Part shown: in pieces, positions 9,686 to 19,849 of the stretch | How positions within the stretch are numbered: position 1 is the first letter of the stretch | Layout of the letters: each line of letters starts with the position of its first letter | From: Glomus cerebriforme | Lineage: Eukaryota > Glomeromycota > Glomeromycetes > Glomerales > Glomeraceae | Length of the DNA stretch: 39,427 bases | NCBI GenBank assembly: GCA_003550305.1 | Contig: QKYT01000010.1 | Span: forward strand, 395,145-434,571 | Direction: 5' to 3' | The notes under the pieces: generated by a model | The model's input: the letters and a program-made list of their open reading frames with translations, nothing else | Told to the model about the DNA's origin: nothing | Database searches by the model: none | Made by a program: the position numbers and the translations under genes

Positions 9686-10534
9686 ATGCAGAATTTTAAT
9701 GAGCAAAGTCAGCGAACCATTTATCCTTCATCTTCATACAATCCTCAACTTAATAGTACCCTTAATATTTCATCAAATATGAATACTGTACAAGTCGTCA
9801 CTCTTGACAATACGTCTCAAGTATCGACATTAAATCCATTTACTGCGCCATTTAATACGAGTGAAAATCAACCATCGCAAGGTGTATCGGCTTCAAGTCA
9901 CATTTTACAACCTTTGCAAGGTTATCAAGAACCTCATTTATCTTCATTAGTTCATCCTCAAGAAACTGTTGTTATGAGTAAATATTCATTCTTTTACACG
10001 CCATGTAACGATTTTCAAATGTACCATATCATTTGTGAAGAAATCCCGTTATCTTTTGAAAGTGTATCTCAGTTACTAAACAATACTGATAATATCTCAA
10101 TTTATCAATGTAACAATATTTATACATTTTATCATGAACAACCTGAAATTAAGAAAATTTTTCAAGTGACTTGCGAGATGGTTTCACATACAACCATATT
10201 TCAGTTTTTAAATAAAATTATTTATGGTATTCAATCCATTCAAAATGAAAACCAATGGCATGAATTCTCAAAAAATCATCAAGAAAATCTTAAGTTTCAT
10301 TTAAAAAAAGATTTAATTTACTATTTAACATCAAGACTAGTTCGTGAACAAAATTATAATCCATCTAAAAATTTTATCCAAGATAATTGTAATAAAAATA
10401 TGATTACATATACTCTTCCTTTCGGTCAATCTTTCACTTCTCAACAAGATAATATTTATCAATTAGGTGAATTTCAGAATGATATTAGAGATAACTATCA
10501 AGGTTATTATGATACCAATTCATTTCAACCTTAA
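9686..10534 (+). CDS. Hypothetical protein A, 282 aa, intact copy of a duplicated pair
   Basis: This is the longest uninterrupted frame in the window and opens at an ATG (MQNFNEQSQRTIYPSSSYN). Residues 1-95 are rich in Ser, Thr, Asn, Gln and Pro and probably disordered. Residues ~98-240 are more ordered, with aromatic and hydrophobic positions (YSFFYTPCNDFQMYHIICEE, then FLNKIIYGIQSIQNENQWHE and LKKDLIYYLTSRLV). The C-terminus is again Gln/Asn/Tyr-rich and ends NSFQP. It has no signal peptide and no membrane segment. A decayed paralog lies at 19051-19697; the conserved stretches there are mainly in the ordered part and the tail. The start is supported because the paralog's alignment begins at the same codon. 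AATAAA-like signals follow within 100 bp. Family and function not recognised. A nuclear or cytosolic role is possible but unproven. Confidence 0.85.
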   Translation: MQNFNEQSQRTIYPSSSYNPQLNSTLNISSNMNTVQVVTLDNTSQVSTLNPFTAPFNTSENQPSQGVSASSHILQPLQGYQEPHLSSLVHPQETVVMSKYSFFYTPCNDFQMYHIICEEIPLSFESVSQLLNNTDNISIYQCNNIYTFYHEQPEIKKIFQVTCEMVSHTTIFQFLNKIIYGIQSIQNENQWHEFSKNHQENLKFHLKKDLIYYLTSRLVREQNYNPSKNFIQDNCNKNMITYTLPFGQSFTSQQDNIYQLGEFQNDIRDNYQGYYDTNSFQP

Positions 10535-11260
10535 TATTTTTTTATTTATTTATTATGAGATTCATATGTTTCTATAAGAAAATCATTTATGTACCAATTT
10601 TATGATACTTAGAATATGGAAAAATAAAATTCTTTTTATTTATTAATAATGTATTAATTTTGGAAAGCTTAGAATAAATTGTCATTCCTACAGCTTTCTT
10701 AAATGATTCTTTAAGGATTTCTTTTGCTGGATTTTAAATTTAAAAATGATTTTGGCATAACCAAAACACGAATTTTTAGAGAAAATATTCATAATTAAGA
10801 ACAATAAAATTTTTAAAATATTTATTGAATAATAATTACGGTATTAATATTTGTATCACTTATATTTTAAGAAGTACTTGGTTTACATTAATAAAAAACA
10901 TATTTCAATAAAAAAAATATATTCAAGTAATATCTTTATAAAGATTACATGAAATCAGAACTTTATAAAATTTTTAACTTTACTTTGGTTGATTATATTT
11001 GTTATATCTTCAATAAAGGATGCGGGTGACTTGTAGTGAAGTATATAATACAAAACTTGAGTTTGTCACTATTAATTTATTATAATCATAGTTATATATA
11101 TTTTTTTTATGAAAATAAAATTGATATATAATTTTTTTTTAAAAAAGATGAACATTTTTAAATTAATAGTTTATTTCGTTATTTTTTTTAATGAAGGGTA
11201 ATGGGTATGAAACAAATACATACTATCTAAAATTTTTTAAAAAAAAGGTTAAATTCAATT
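10535..11260. other. Gene-free interval after gene A
   Basis: The first ~125 bp (TATTATGAGATTCAT, AAGAAAATCATTTATGTACC) is also found after the A' relic, so it belongs to the duplicated block and is probably its 3' UTR. The rest is AT-rich with no recognised element. Confidence 0.5.
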
Positions 11261-11267
11261 GTATTAG

Positions 11268-11435
11268 TTTAGGACCCGAAATATGCATACAGAGGTCAGG
11301 TCCAGCCAAAAAAAATTTTACTATTAACCGTACGCATTTTTTCAGGGCCGGAATTAAGGTAATGTCAGTCGGTTATTAAAATAAGTAATAAATTCTGGCT
11401 GACATTATCAGAAATTCTCCAAAAAAGGAAAGATT
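11268..11435 (+). repeat. Dispersed repeat copy (GGGCCGGAATTA family)
   Basis: GGACCCGAA, TTCAGGGCCGGAATTA, TAATGTCAGTCGGTTAT, CTGGCTGACATTATCA and AAAAAAGGAAAGAT occur in the same order, inverted, at 33490-33600. The agreement over ~110 bp, allowing for indels, shows a dispersed non-coding element. The ORF that overlaps it (11191-11379) is treated as spurious. Related GGCCGGAATTAT text is found in the MITE and near 25230. Confidence 0.6.
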
Positions 11436-11763
11436 TACATGATTTCTGTATAATATTTTTTCTAAGTTCATGTGATTATTGAAAAAAATAATGTGAGCCA
11501 GAAAATCTTTTCTATAATGTGGATCACTGGAATTTACTTCAACCAATTGGAGTTACGGCAATACGTTATAACCTTCCAAATCTGTTGCAACTATTACGGC
11601 ATGCAACGATCCATGCACATTCGGATATTAAAAAATTCTAGTGTAATTTGAGATTCTATAAGTTGTTGAGTTGGATCTATCAATACCTCTTCAATAGCCT
11701 AAATAACATTTTCTGTTGATGCATTTACTTACGCTTCTCTTAAAGAATTTCTTTATTTATATT

Positions 11764-12430
11764 TGTTGTAGGTGGATTTGGAATTCAGTGGATTCTGAAT
11801 CCACATAATGTGGATTTTGGATCTCATATCAACACGTGTGGAATTAGAATATNCCTTTNCANATGAATTGTTAATAGAATAGTTATTTAATAATAAAACA
11901 TAAAATTTATAAATGCAATCAAAAGGACAAACAGTACGTATGATTTCTNTATCATTTTGATCTTTTGCAATTGTTACTACTTGAGTATTAGGATTAATTT
12001 CAGTTCCTAATTCTCTGATATGAAAAGTATCTTTTATCCAATTTCGATCTTTTGCAGTATCTATTTTTGTATTACTAGGTTTACGAAGTACTAAGATAAT
12101 TAGATCATAATAATTACAAGAAATAAAAGTTTTACGACGCCTAATAGGAGATTTATTTTCAAGATATTTATTAATCAATAAACCATCAAAAAGATTTTTG
12201 GAAAAAAAGGGNATTCTTCTTGGTTTGACATAAGTGAAAAAAANTTTTTACACAAAACTTGTACAGTACAATCAATGATGCAATATACAGTATATTATTA
12301 GTTATGTAAANAAAAGCATGTGCAATATCATGTGGAAAGGGATATTCTAATTCCACACGTGTTGATATGAGATCCAAAATCCACATTATGTGGATTCAGA
12401 ATCCACTGAATTCCAAATCCACCTACAACA
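11764..12430. mobile_element. Foldback DNA transposon, 667 bp, 102-bp terminal inverted repeats
   Basis: The left arm 11764-11865 and right arm 12329-12430 are essentially identical inverse copies; the only differences are three N bases in the left arm. Ends begin TGTTGTAGGTGGATTTGG. The arms themselves contain nested palindromes (GTGGATTCTGAATCCAC and ATCCACATAATGTGGAT) and a CACGTG (11833, 12356). Flanks show TATT on both sides, a probable 4-bp target duplication. No transposase is present, so it is non-autonomous. The interior carries a ~115-codon minus-strand reading frame. Near-identity of the arms implies recent insertion or ongoing conversion. Confidence 0.88.
11866..12231 (-). CDS. 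Reading frame carried inside the foldback element (captured fragment?)
   Basis: The minus-strand ATG at 12229-12231 opens MSNQEE, followed by an N and a T run. A one-base shift in that run joins it to SKNLFDGLLINKYLENKSPI. The frame then continues without interruption through RRRKTFISCNYYDLIILVLR, KPSNTKIDTAKDRNWIKDTF, HIRELGTEINPNTQVVTIAK and RTVCPFDCIYKFYVLLLNN. It is open through the left arm as far as the TAA at 11753. The composition is that of a normal globular protein and it is flanked exactly by the inverted repeats. The ambiguous base and T run could mean a sequencing error, in which case the gene may be intact. It is not a recognisable transposase. A captured host exon is one explanation, an accessory element protein another. 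Confidence 0.5.
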
Positions 12431-12599
12431 TATTCAAGAAGGAAGCGAAACCCATCAAAAAAAATATAATGATCTACAATAAAAATAGTCATCAAAAAGC
12501 TTGGTAATGGGTTCTATTGTTTCAGAGTTCGAATAAAAGTGACATTATTGAAAATTTCTGTTGATCTAATTAAAGATTTACGTTCGAACTTTATTAATT

Positions 12600-12725
12600 A
12601 ATTGTAGCGCTCGGTGACACATAATATGTAACAAATAAAGTACCAGAATACTTAATAAAAAAATGAAAGCAAAAGGTGTGACTCAAGCGTGATAGATAAG
12701 TCACATGAATTTTCGTGATGCAGCT
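12600..12725. repeat. Decayed copy of the TCACGTGA MITE family
   Basis: AGAATACTTA, AAAAATGAAAGCAAAAGG, GTGTGACTCAAGCGTGAT and AGATAAGTCACATGAA parallel AGAATACTTAGGAAAAATGG, AAGGTGTGACGCGGGGTGAC and ATGATCACGTGAA of the MITE at 20489-20719. The ends are too eroded to place. CACATGA replaces the CACGTGA box here. Confidence 0.5.
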
Positions 12726-14120
12726 ACAGAATTTAGCTTTAAAACCCTTTTACAAATTATATTACTTTCATTTTTACTTATTTCATGCAATAAAGTTTTT
12801 CATACTATTTTCAAATAAACTATTTACATAGGATAATAAAAATCAAAATTGGAAACGAAATAATTAAGTTTAAATAATTCAAAAAATGTTACATTGGAAT
12901 TTATCGATGAGATACAAATTAATTTATTAATTTTAACCAGTATTGTTAAAGTGATATGAAATGACACAAATGAAATTAGTATGTTAGAATCATACTCGTA
13001 CGGACATTCTCATGATCATGAAAGGTTCAAATATTGATTTATCATTTTTTTTATCAATTATCCCAAATATGTTACATAAATGTATCAATTGGTAATTTTA
13101 TTTGATGAATTTAATTTCTATTCGACAAATTTGAACTGAAGTATTTAGATATTGATCAAAAGGTTGATTGAATGTGATTTGACAGATATAATTACTTTGT
13201 GTCAAATAATAGTTTAGTCAGATTATATATTTTTGGAGAAGGACGTTGAAAATGAATGCATTTATCTTTTTAAGTAGAATTAAAAGTTTTTGGTAAGTAG
13301 AATTCTAAACTTTTACAAGGTAATTCTAAACTTTTTAGAAATTCTTTCGATATTTTCTCCTAAAATACAATATTTAAGACCAAATAAAAACTATACCTGC
13401 TGGTGAATCTTCAGGCCTCAAAAAGGAAGAAAAAATATATATATATTTATATTTAGTAATTTTACAACAGTATATAAGATGAGTACATATTGAAAACAAA
13501 AAATTTTGTCAATCAATAGTACAAATCACGTGATTTACTCTACCTTAAGTCATATGATCATAATGCTGGTCAGAATTATCTATAATTCTGGTCCACACTA
13601 ATTAATTTTGGCCCAAAATCTCAAAGAAATAACCATTAGAGATATTTTCCTAAAAATTATAATTATTGTATTAATATTATGATTATGGTGTAATATATTA
13701 AGAAAAAATATATCTTTGTAAAATATATAAATATATTCAAATTTAATTATTTTTTTTTTCTTAAATAGTAAAATTAGATAAATTACTGATTATTTCTGAC
13801 AAATTCGTCAATTTTAATGTAATTAAAATTTTTAAAAAAAACTTGCTTCATGATAGAATTATAATAAAATGATTATTACAATTATCATAATACTGTGATT
13901 TTTGATTGTGATTGTGTGACAATAATTATTCTCTAATGATGATTTTTTAATCTCGCTATAATAAATTATATGACAATAATTATCTTTGATTTTTTTAATC
14001 TTGCTTTTATTGATTTCATCATAATTTCATCATAATAAATTTTTTTTTGAAATATAAATATAACTTCTATTTAAATATCTTTTTACAATTTTTTTATTTT
14101 AAAAAAAAAAAAAAATTTAA
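12726..14120. other. Gene-free AT-rich interval
   Basis: It contains an ATCACGTGAT site (13525-13534) and a small hairpin near 13569-13590 (CAGAATTAT with ATAATTCTG) that echoes the GGCCAGAATTAT text of the dispersed repeats. No coding segment was supported. A leader-like A/T tract runs to the next gene relic. Confidence 0.4.
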
Positions 14121-14123
14121 AAA

Positions 14124-15122
14124 ATGATTTCTATTTTATCAACCATAGGATATATTATTGAATCAAATACAATTACTAATTTAAACTCCTCTGATAACCC
14201 TACTATTATGCGAAGGATTATTGCATGTAATAGACCTCAAAAGAATAATCCCATATTTGTTAATTTTGTTTCATTTAATCAATTGATAGAATATAATCAA
14301 GTTTATTAATGAAAAATTTGTGTATAACACAAATAAATCAAATAATTCTCAAGAACTTCAGGTAAATAAATAAATTTCTTCCTTTTTTTTAAAATTAAAA
14401 TCAAAAATAACAAATATAAATATTTAATTTTAAAGTTTAATATTATGGCTGCATATCAAATTAAAATTAATGTTAATAAATATGCCAGAACAAGAAGTAT
14501 TTATGACATTTCAATGTAGTATTTTATCAGTTACAGTTATTGAAGATAATAATATTATATTTAAGTCACAAGCAATAGAATACAATAGAAAAAATCGTAC
14601 TAAGATTCCTATTACATGTTTTGTCTTATACATAATTTAAGAATATTTAACAAAATCAATAAATTACAAAAGGGTAATAAAATAAATATCATTGGGAATT
14701 TGATAAAAAATGAAGAAATTGTAGTTTCTATTATATATATTGCTTATGATAATAATGGATATGGTTTTTCTTCTACCGATAGGGATCTGAGTAAAATTCA
14801 TTGATTAGACCCATCGGATCATAAAAAACCAATCAATGAAGATCAAATTTCAAAAATCAAATGACAATTCATCAAAATTCATTAATCAACATAATATAAC
14901 GAAAAATACTGAAATTATTAATATATCTGATAATAATAATGTAAAAGGTATAAAAAAAGTTATTAATCTATCAAATTTAAAAAACTAAATAGAAGAAAAT
15001 ACAATAGAACCCCTAAAAATAACACATCTGATAATGAACAACCATCAAAAAGAATCTGCAGCAGAATATCTGCTGACTTGGCAACTGAATTTCTTAAGTA
15101 TGAAAATGATGCAGATAATTAA
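14124..15122 (+). pseudogene. Decayed gene for an OB-fold-like (SSB/RPA-type?) protein
   Basis: The ATG at 14124 opens MISILSTIGYIIESNTITNL, then NPTIMRRIIACNRPQKNNPI and FVNFVSFNQLIEYNQ. A shift near 14300 leads to NEKFVYNTNKSNNSQELQ, ending at a good donor CAG/GTAAAT (14362). After ~110 bp comes MAAYQIKINVNK. A shift leads to MPEQEVFMTFQCSILSVTVI and DNNIIFKSQAIEYNRKN, and another shift near 14630 leads to LRIFNKINKLQKGNKINIIG, then NLIKNEEIVVSIIYIAYDNN. A TGA at 14802 stands where Trp is plausible (IH-stop-LDPSDHKKP). An Asn/Lys-rich tail finishes with RISADLATEFLKYENDADN and TAA at 15120-15122. The alternating strands, the LxKGNxIxIxGxL motif and the VSIIYI strand resemble the end of an OB-fold, perhaps the second of two. 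Single-stranded nucleic-acid binding would be the expected role. At least four lesions make it non-functional as written. Confidence 0.6.
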
Positions 15123-15463
15123 ATAATATTAAAAGCTTTAGTTTATTTATAAAAGATAAATTTTAGTGATTTTAGTTTATTATGTGTACTTTTCAAAATT
15201 ATAAAATTTCAATAAAAAAAGTTATTATTATTTGATTGAAATTTAGGTTATTTGGCTTTTTTTTATTTCATTTGATCTATAGTTAGTTTATAAAAAATCG
15301 TATGATTATATGACAATAATACTTAAATAAATTTTTAATTCTAGATTTTTAATTATAAATAAAATTTATATAAATAATACAATTTTTTACTATAAGTATG
15401 CCTTAACAATTCAAGCAATAACATTACCACAAACATCACTTTACTTAAATAATCAATTGCACA

Positions 15464-15595
15464 ATGTCAATCTTATATTACTCTAAGCAGGTGAAGGACT
15501 TGGAATGATGTAAAAATTCTATCCTTACATCAGATGAATTTTTAGTAGATGAAAGGGTTGAAAAAGAATTCATTAGGTTAACAAATATCAAATAA
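15464..15595 (+). pseudogene. Short coding-like frame with one TGA
   Basis: The ATG at 15464 gives MSILYYSKQVKDLE, then TGA at 15506, and the same frame continues CKNSILTSDEFLVDERVEKE, FIRLTNIK and TAA (15593). The composition is protein-like, but 43 codons is short enough for chance. It could be an exon remnant linked to the OB-fold relic 340 bp upstream. Not recognised. Confidence 0.3.
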
Positions 15596-15599
15596 CAGA

Positions 15600-16620
15600 C
15601 TACTTATTTGAACTCATAATAAAATTTCTTTATACCATAAAGAAAACAATTGGGTGACGAAGTCATCACCATGTAAAACAATTACTAGTTGTTAAAAATA
15701 ATCTTACTAAAAAGAAAAATCATTAACTAAATAAGTTAATTACCTACTATTAATTTACCGAAACCAAAAAATAAAAAATAATTAAATTATATATATGTTA
15801 GTAATCAACATGGAATCTGCCGATCAAAATTCTAAGGAATAGAGGCGCAGAGGCATTTATATATTCCTTTTTTATACGTGGGTAAATTTTTAATATTCTG
15901 ACATTTAGATGTGTTAACATATAAAAGTATTTTTTTAAAAGTATTTATTAAGTTTAATAAAATAAAGTCTTCTAAATACAGATCATATTAATAAATTACT
16001 TTGAATTCTAGTGTTGAATATCAGATTATTGCTGTAAATTTTTTTTTTTTGTAAGAGTTGGGCTATGACATGGAGTTCGGTGCGTTCGGTATACTCCGAT
16101 GGATTTAACCGAAAAGAAAATAATTTAAAAACTAAAATATTGTTACTAGTTATTGGGTGAAAGTTTTAAACATTGTGTAACATAAACAAACAAAATTCTT
16201 GTAAAAGTAATAAAAATTTAAGTGACGTCCGTGCTAATTTAAGAAACAATATTGTTAATATCAGTTCTTTAGTGTTTAATAAATAAACGGTATATTTAAT
16301 TATGTAAGCAGAAGGTTTTTATGTATTATAAATTTAAATGTATATAAATATNGAACAATAAATAAATATCATTAAATCATAAATAAAATTAAACAGTATA
16401 TTAACTTTAAATTCAATCAGACGTGAATAAAGTATAGCGACCCTGGGCTCATACAATCAGACACGAATAAAGAATTTATCACAATTTAATATAACACTTG
16501 GTTAATTTTAATTTAGAGTTTAAAATATCTTTATTAAAAACCTAATCAAAAACCTTGTCTAAACTTAATCTTTTACATGAGAAAATAGAACGCTTATTTA
16601 TAATAAAAAAAACTAAACTA
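15600..16620. other. Gene-free interval
   Basis: It holds a small inverted repeat (GGTGAC with GTCATCACC near 15655-15672), a direct pair CAATCAGAC...GAATAAAG (16414 and 16456) and long A/T runs. A tiny frame MESADQNSKE ends in TAG at 15840 and is not considered a gene. Confidence 0.4.
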
Positions 16621-16621
16621 A

Positions 16622-16760
16622 AAATGTTTAACATGTTTACCATATTAAACATGTTAACTATATTAAATATGTTAAACATATTGGGCATAGTCAACATGTT
16701 AAACATATCACACATATTGAACATGTTAAACATCGAATATGTTTAACATTTCGAACATGA
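16622..16760. repeat. 9-bp-period minisatellite (AACATGTTA/AACATATTA)
   Basis: Units of AACATGTTA, AACATATTG and ACTATATTA recur about fifteen times. The unit is nearly self-complementary and a multiple of three, so both strands stay open: a Met/Leu/Asn/Ile repeat on one strand and a Met/Phe/Asn repeat on the other. Neither is a convincing gene. Strong cruciform or hairpin potential is expected. Confidence 0.8.
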
Positions 16761-16790
16761 TCGTCCGGTTATATCACGTGACCGATATAN

Positions 16791-16806
16791 CGATCGATCG
16801 ATCGAT
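16791..16806. repeat. CGAT microsatellite next to a TCACGTGA site
   Basis: (CGAT)n, about four units, follows an ambiguous base at 16790 and lies ten bases after TATATCACGTGAC (16771-16783). The N may reflect uncertain unit number. Confidence 0.7.
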
Positions 16807-17246
16807 TTCCACCGTGACAATAAATTTATTATCAAATAAAGGATTTAATAAAATTTTTAAATTTATAATAGTCAAATGACATTGTGATGACACACAAATC
16901 CGCCAACACTTATTTTACTGACGATCTTTTAAGTTATTGTTAATATTATTTCGCTTTGTTTCCATAGTCTATTTTGCTTTATTACATAATTGACTCCCGG
17001 AAATATGATAATTTCTTTTTACATTACTTTTATTCTAGGTTATTTTTCGGAGTAGAGTGAAAAATTATTCTATTTATGTCAATTTAAAAGATTCCAAATT
17101 TAATTTCGATCTGGCTTAGCTAGTTTCTGCCCTTATTATTACATCGTGCGACCATTTTTTTTATTTAAATCCGTAAAATTTCCATATTATAATCTTAAAT
17201 ACTGTATTTCCTATAAAAAAAAAAGAAATCTTGTTGTTCAATTTAC

Positions 17247-17651
17247 ATGTCTTTACAAAGCAATATTAGTAATAATGTCTACGAATCCAATTCTACTGGA
17301 TTTATTAATAATTCAAATACACCACAAATAACTACTACTCAAGCAGAAAATTCTTCATCAAATATTAATTGTAATGATCCTTCTTGCAACTATCATAACA
17401 GTAATATTTTTCATGCACATACAAGAATTCCTCCTAATAATTGTCAACAATCCAATAAAACAATAATGTTCCACATCCGCCGCAATCGCACCACATTGAT
17501 CAAAATCCACCTCAGTCTAATGTCTTTACTTAATTCACTTAGCATCATTATAAATTCCCCTCAAACAAATATTATAATTATGCCGGTAACTAATAATTCA
17601 GATATTCAAAATCAACTTCAACAAGGTACAAATAATTCACGTCAACTATAA
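17247..17651 (+). CDS. Hypothetical protein B', damaged paralog of protein B (134 codons)
   Basis: The frame MSLQSNISNNVYESNSTGFI follows protein B (21347) closely through QITTTQAENSSSNINCNDPS and TRIPPNNCQQS. Compared with B it then lacks ~69 bp and slips into another frame (FHIRRNRTTLIKIHLSLMSL). The B-like reading of this part (NNVPHPPQSHHIDQNPPQSN) exists one frame away. A 4-bp deletion near 17530 restores the original frame for SLSIIINSPQTNIIIMPV and the tail NNSRQL. The ORF therefore survives only because two shifts compensate. Third Cys of the CNDPSCxYxxC motif is replaced. About 100 bp upstream and 260 bp downstream are also shared with B. Probably a decaying or newly diverging duplicate. 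No known domain; no signal peptide. Confidence 0.6.
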   Translation: MSLQSNISNNVYESNSTGFINNSNTPQITTTQAENSSSNINCNDPSCNYHNSNIFHAHTRIPPNNCQQSNKTIMFHIRRNRTTLIKIHLSLMSLLNSLSIIINSPQTNIIIMPVTNNSDIQNQLQQGTNNSRQL

Positions 17652-17915
17652 ATTAAATGAATAATGTAAGTAGGAATATAATTTTTATTTCTCCCACTCT
17701 TACTTTTATTCTTGTTATTCTTTTATTATCTTTATTTTTTTGATGACAGAATAGTATAAATCATAGAGATATCTACCAACCATTGTATCACATTTAAATA
17801 AAATATTACTTATCAAATAATTGACAAAGATAATTTTTTTTATAATTTCTATAATTTTGGATTTCTAACGTAATTATTTTAGTCATTGTCTATAACTGAA
17901 GCGTAGAATCCATAG

Positions 17916-18670
17916 TTCAGAATAGTCAATTGTTAAATAGTATCGGTCATTATCTTTAACCGACTAGTTGCTTGATAAACCATTTAGCTTGATCACTGAT
18001 TTTTGCAAGGTATTTTATTATAGTTAAAAATCATCAGAATGGTCGATCAGAGGCTTTACCTTTTTTTTATAAAATGAAACAAATGAAACGGAAAGTTTAA
18101 ACCATTAAAAGTATTATGTCTGATAAAAAAAATTTTTTTTTTTTATATTAGAAAGTTGATTATTTTATTTATTTTATTTATTTAATAAATAAAATAAAAT
18201 AAAATTAAAACTTAACATTAGTAGTTTAGTGCTCCGATCGACGGTCTCGACCCTAATTTTTATGACATGACCCGACTCAACTTTTAATTTTTTTTTAGTA
18301 TTACTGCAAATATCGATCCATATCAACGTTTTACATAATAATTTTGTATTTCATAATTTCTTAATACGGTTTAACCAATAAATCTTTTATTGGATTTATG
18401 TGCAATTAATAGCAGCCTCTGTTCCAAAACTAAAATGAATTTTTGATAATGTTAAATCTATTAATATAAAAACAATTTTTTATGCAAATCAATATACTAC
18501 AGTATATAAGTATATAAATGGTAATTTATCCTGTATAACAAATAATAATATATGAAGAAGTTATACGTTTCCGGAAGATTGCGCGTGAAAAATTCTAGAT
18601 GGCTGGGCGTTATCAATTACTGTATGTATAAATTATAAAATAAAGTCATTATGTATTTATATTTTATTTT
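17916..18670. other. Gene-free interval between B' and A'
   Basis: It contains the A/T hairpin at 18163-18208 and a GC-richer patch at 18236-18270 (CGACGGTCTCGACCC, GACCCGACTC) similar in style to the GACCCGA text near 300 and 28190. Nothing codes convincingly. Confidence 0.4.
18163..18208. repeat. A/T inverted repeat hairpin
   Basis: An ATTTTATTTATTTTATTTA arm is followed immediately by TAAATAAAATAAAATAAAAT-type sequence, making a long A/T stem with almost no loop. Probably arose from inverted microsatellite slippage. Confidence 0.6.
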
Positions 18671-19050
18671 CCCGAGATACAACAGGTCATAAGACTTTCC
18701 CTTTCATTTCTTCCATTTGTTATTAGATTGCGTTATCAAAGGGATTTTCCTCGTTGAACAATATAGGGAATTTCTTAGTCGATCAATACTTATTTCAGCT
18801 CTGTTTTTTTTTCTTGCACAAATTCGATCGTTGTCATTTTTAATGCATAGTACTTTTTGTAAACAGGATACAGTATCTGCAGGGGCAAATTACAACTCTC
18901 GTATTTATAAATAATGGTCCAATACTAAAAAAAATATTAATAAAATTCCATTCACGTTTATAGAGTACCAGTGAAAATTTTTATTTAAAAATTTAAAAAT
19001 AAAATTTATCTAAATTATAACCATTTTTTTATAACATTAAACTATCTCAC

Positions 19051-19697
19051 TGCAGAATTTTAATGAGCAAAGTCAGCAAACCATTTACCTTCGTTCATGA
19101 ATACTTCATACAATCCTCAGCTTGACATTACTCTTAATATTTCATCAAATGTGAATACTGTACAAGTCGTCACTCTTGACAATACGTCTCAAGTATCGAC
19201 TTACTACGCCACTTAATACGAGTGAAAATCAACCGTCGCAAGTTGTATTGACTTCAAGGCTTGAAGTAGTTCAAGCCATATTTTACAACCTTTATAAGGT
19301 TATCAGGAACCTCATTTACCTTCATTAGCTCATCCTCAAGAAATTGTTGTTATTATCATGAATAACCTGAAATCAAGAAAATTTTTCCAGTAACGGGTGA
19401 GATTGTGTCACATATTTCAGTTTTTAAACAAAACTATTTTATGGTATTCAATCCACTCAAAATATGTTTCGTTCAAAAAAGAATTAATTCATTATTTAAC
19501 ACCAAAGCTAGCTTGTGAACAAAATTATAATCCATCTAAAATATTTATTCAAGATTATTGTAATAAAAATATGATTACATCCTTTTGGTCGATCTTTTAC
19601 TTCTTAACAGATAATATTTATCAATCAGGTGGATTTCAAAATGATAGAGATAACTATCAATCAAGGTTATTATGATAACAATTCATTTCAACTCTAA
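19051..19697 (+). pseudogene. Dead paralog A' of hypothetical protein A
   Basis: The sequence follows gene A (9686-10534) from its first codon to its stop. The ATG has become ACTG, so the start is lost. Further lesions include a changed segment after the first 15 codons, a deletion in the Thr/Asn-rich part (around 19200), a small duplication (GACTTCAAGGCTTGAAGTAG near 19250) and a ~130-bp loss removing the region of YSFFYTPCNDF (near 19350). The remaining C-terminal part is open from 19397 (FQFLNKTILWYSIHSK, NYNPSKIFIQDYCNKNMIT). The stop at 19695-19697 is conserved. The promoter region is duplicated too (18680-19050). A transcript could exist, but no full protein can be made. Confidence 0.85.
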
Positions 19698-19849
19698 TAT
19701 TTTTTTTTTAATTTTTATTTATTATGAGATTCATGTTTCTACAAGAAAATCATTTATGTACCAATTTTATAATACTTTATTAATAAATAAAAAAGATTTT
19801 GGGAATTTTATTTTTCCTTTACTTATGTATTAATTCGAAATTTTGTTTT

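Larger units (their letters stand above)
11534..12492 (-). pseudogene. Decayed gene split by a foldback transposon
   Basis: On the minus strand an ATG at 12490-12492 opens MTIFIVDHYIFFDGFRFLLE. The frame is broken by the foldback element (11764-12430) at a TATT target. If the element and one TATT are removed, the same frame continues: Y K stop RNSLREA stop VNASTENVI stop AIEEVLIDPTQQLIESQITL, EFFNIRMCMDRCMP, two stops, LQQIWKVITYCRNSNWLK and TAA at 11534-11536. Frame is kept across ~290 bp despite five internal stops, so the decay has been mostly by substitution. All the stops could have arisen from Gln or Lys codons by single changes. The protein family is not recognised. The continuity supports the element boundaries. 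Confidence 0.55.

Noticed and set aside
11191..11379. 62-codon plus ORF
   Set aside because: Overlaps the dispersed GGGCCGGAATTA repeat; the frame is not preserved in the inverted copy near 33500.
16542..16746. 63-codon ORFs on both strands
   Set aside because: Both are products of the same 9-bp repeat.
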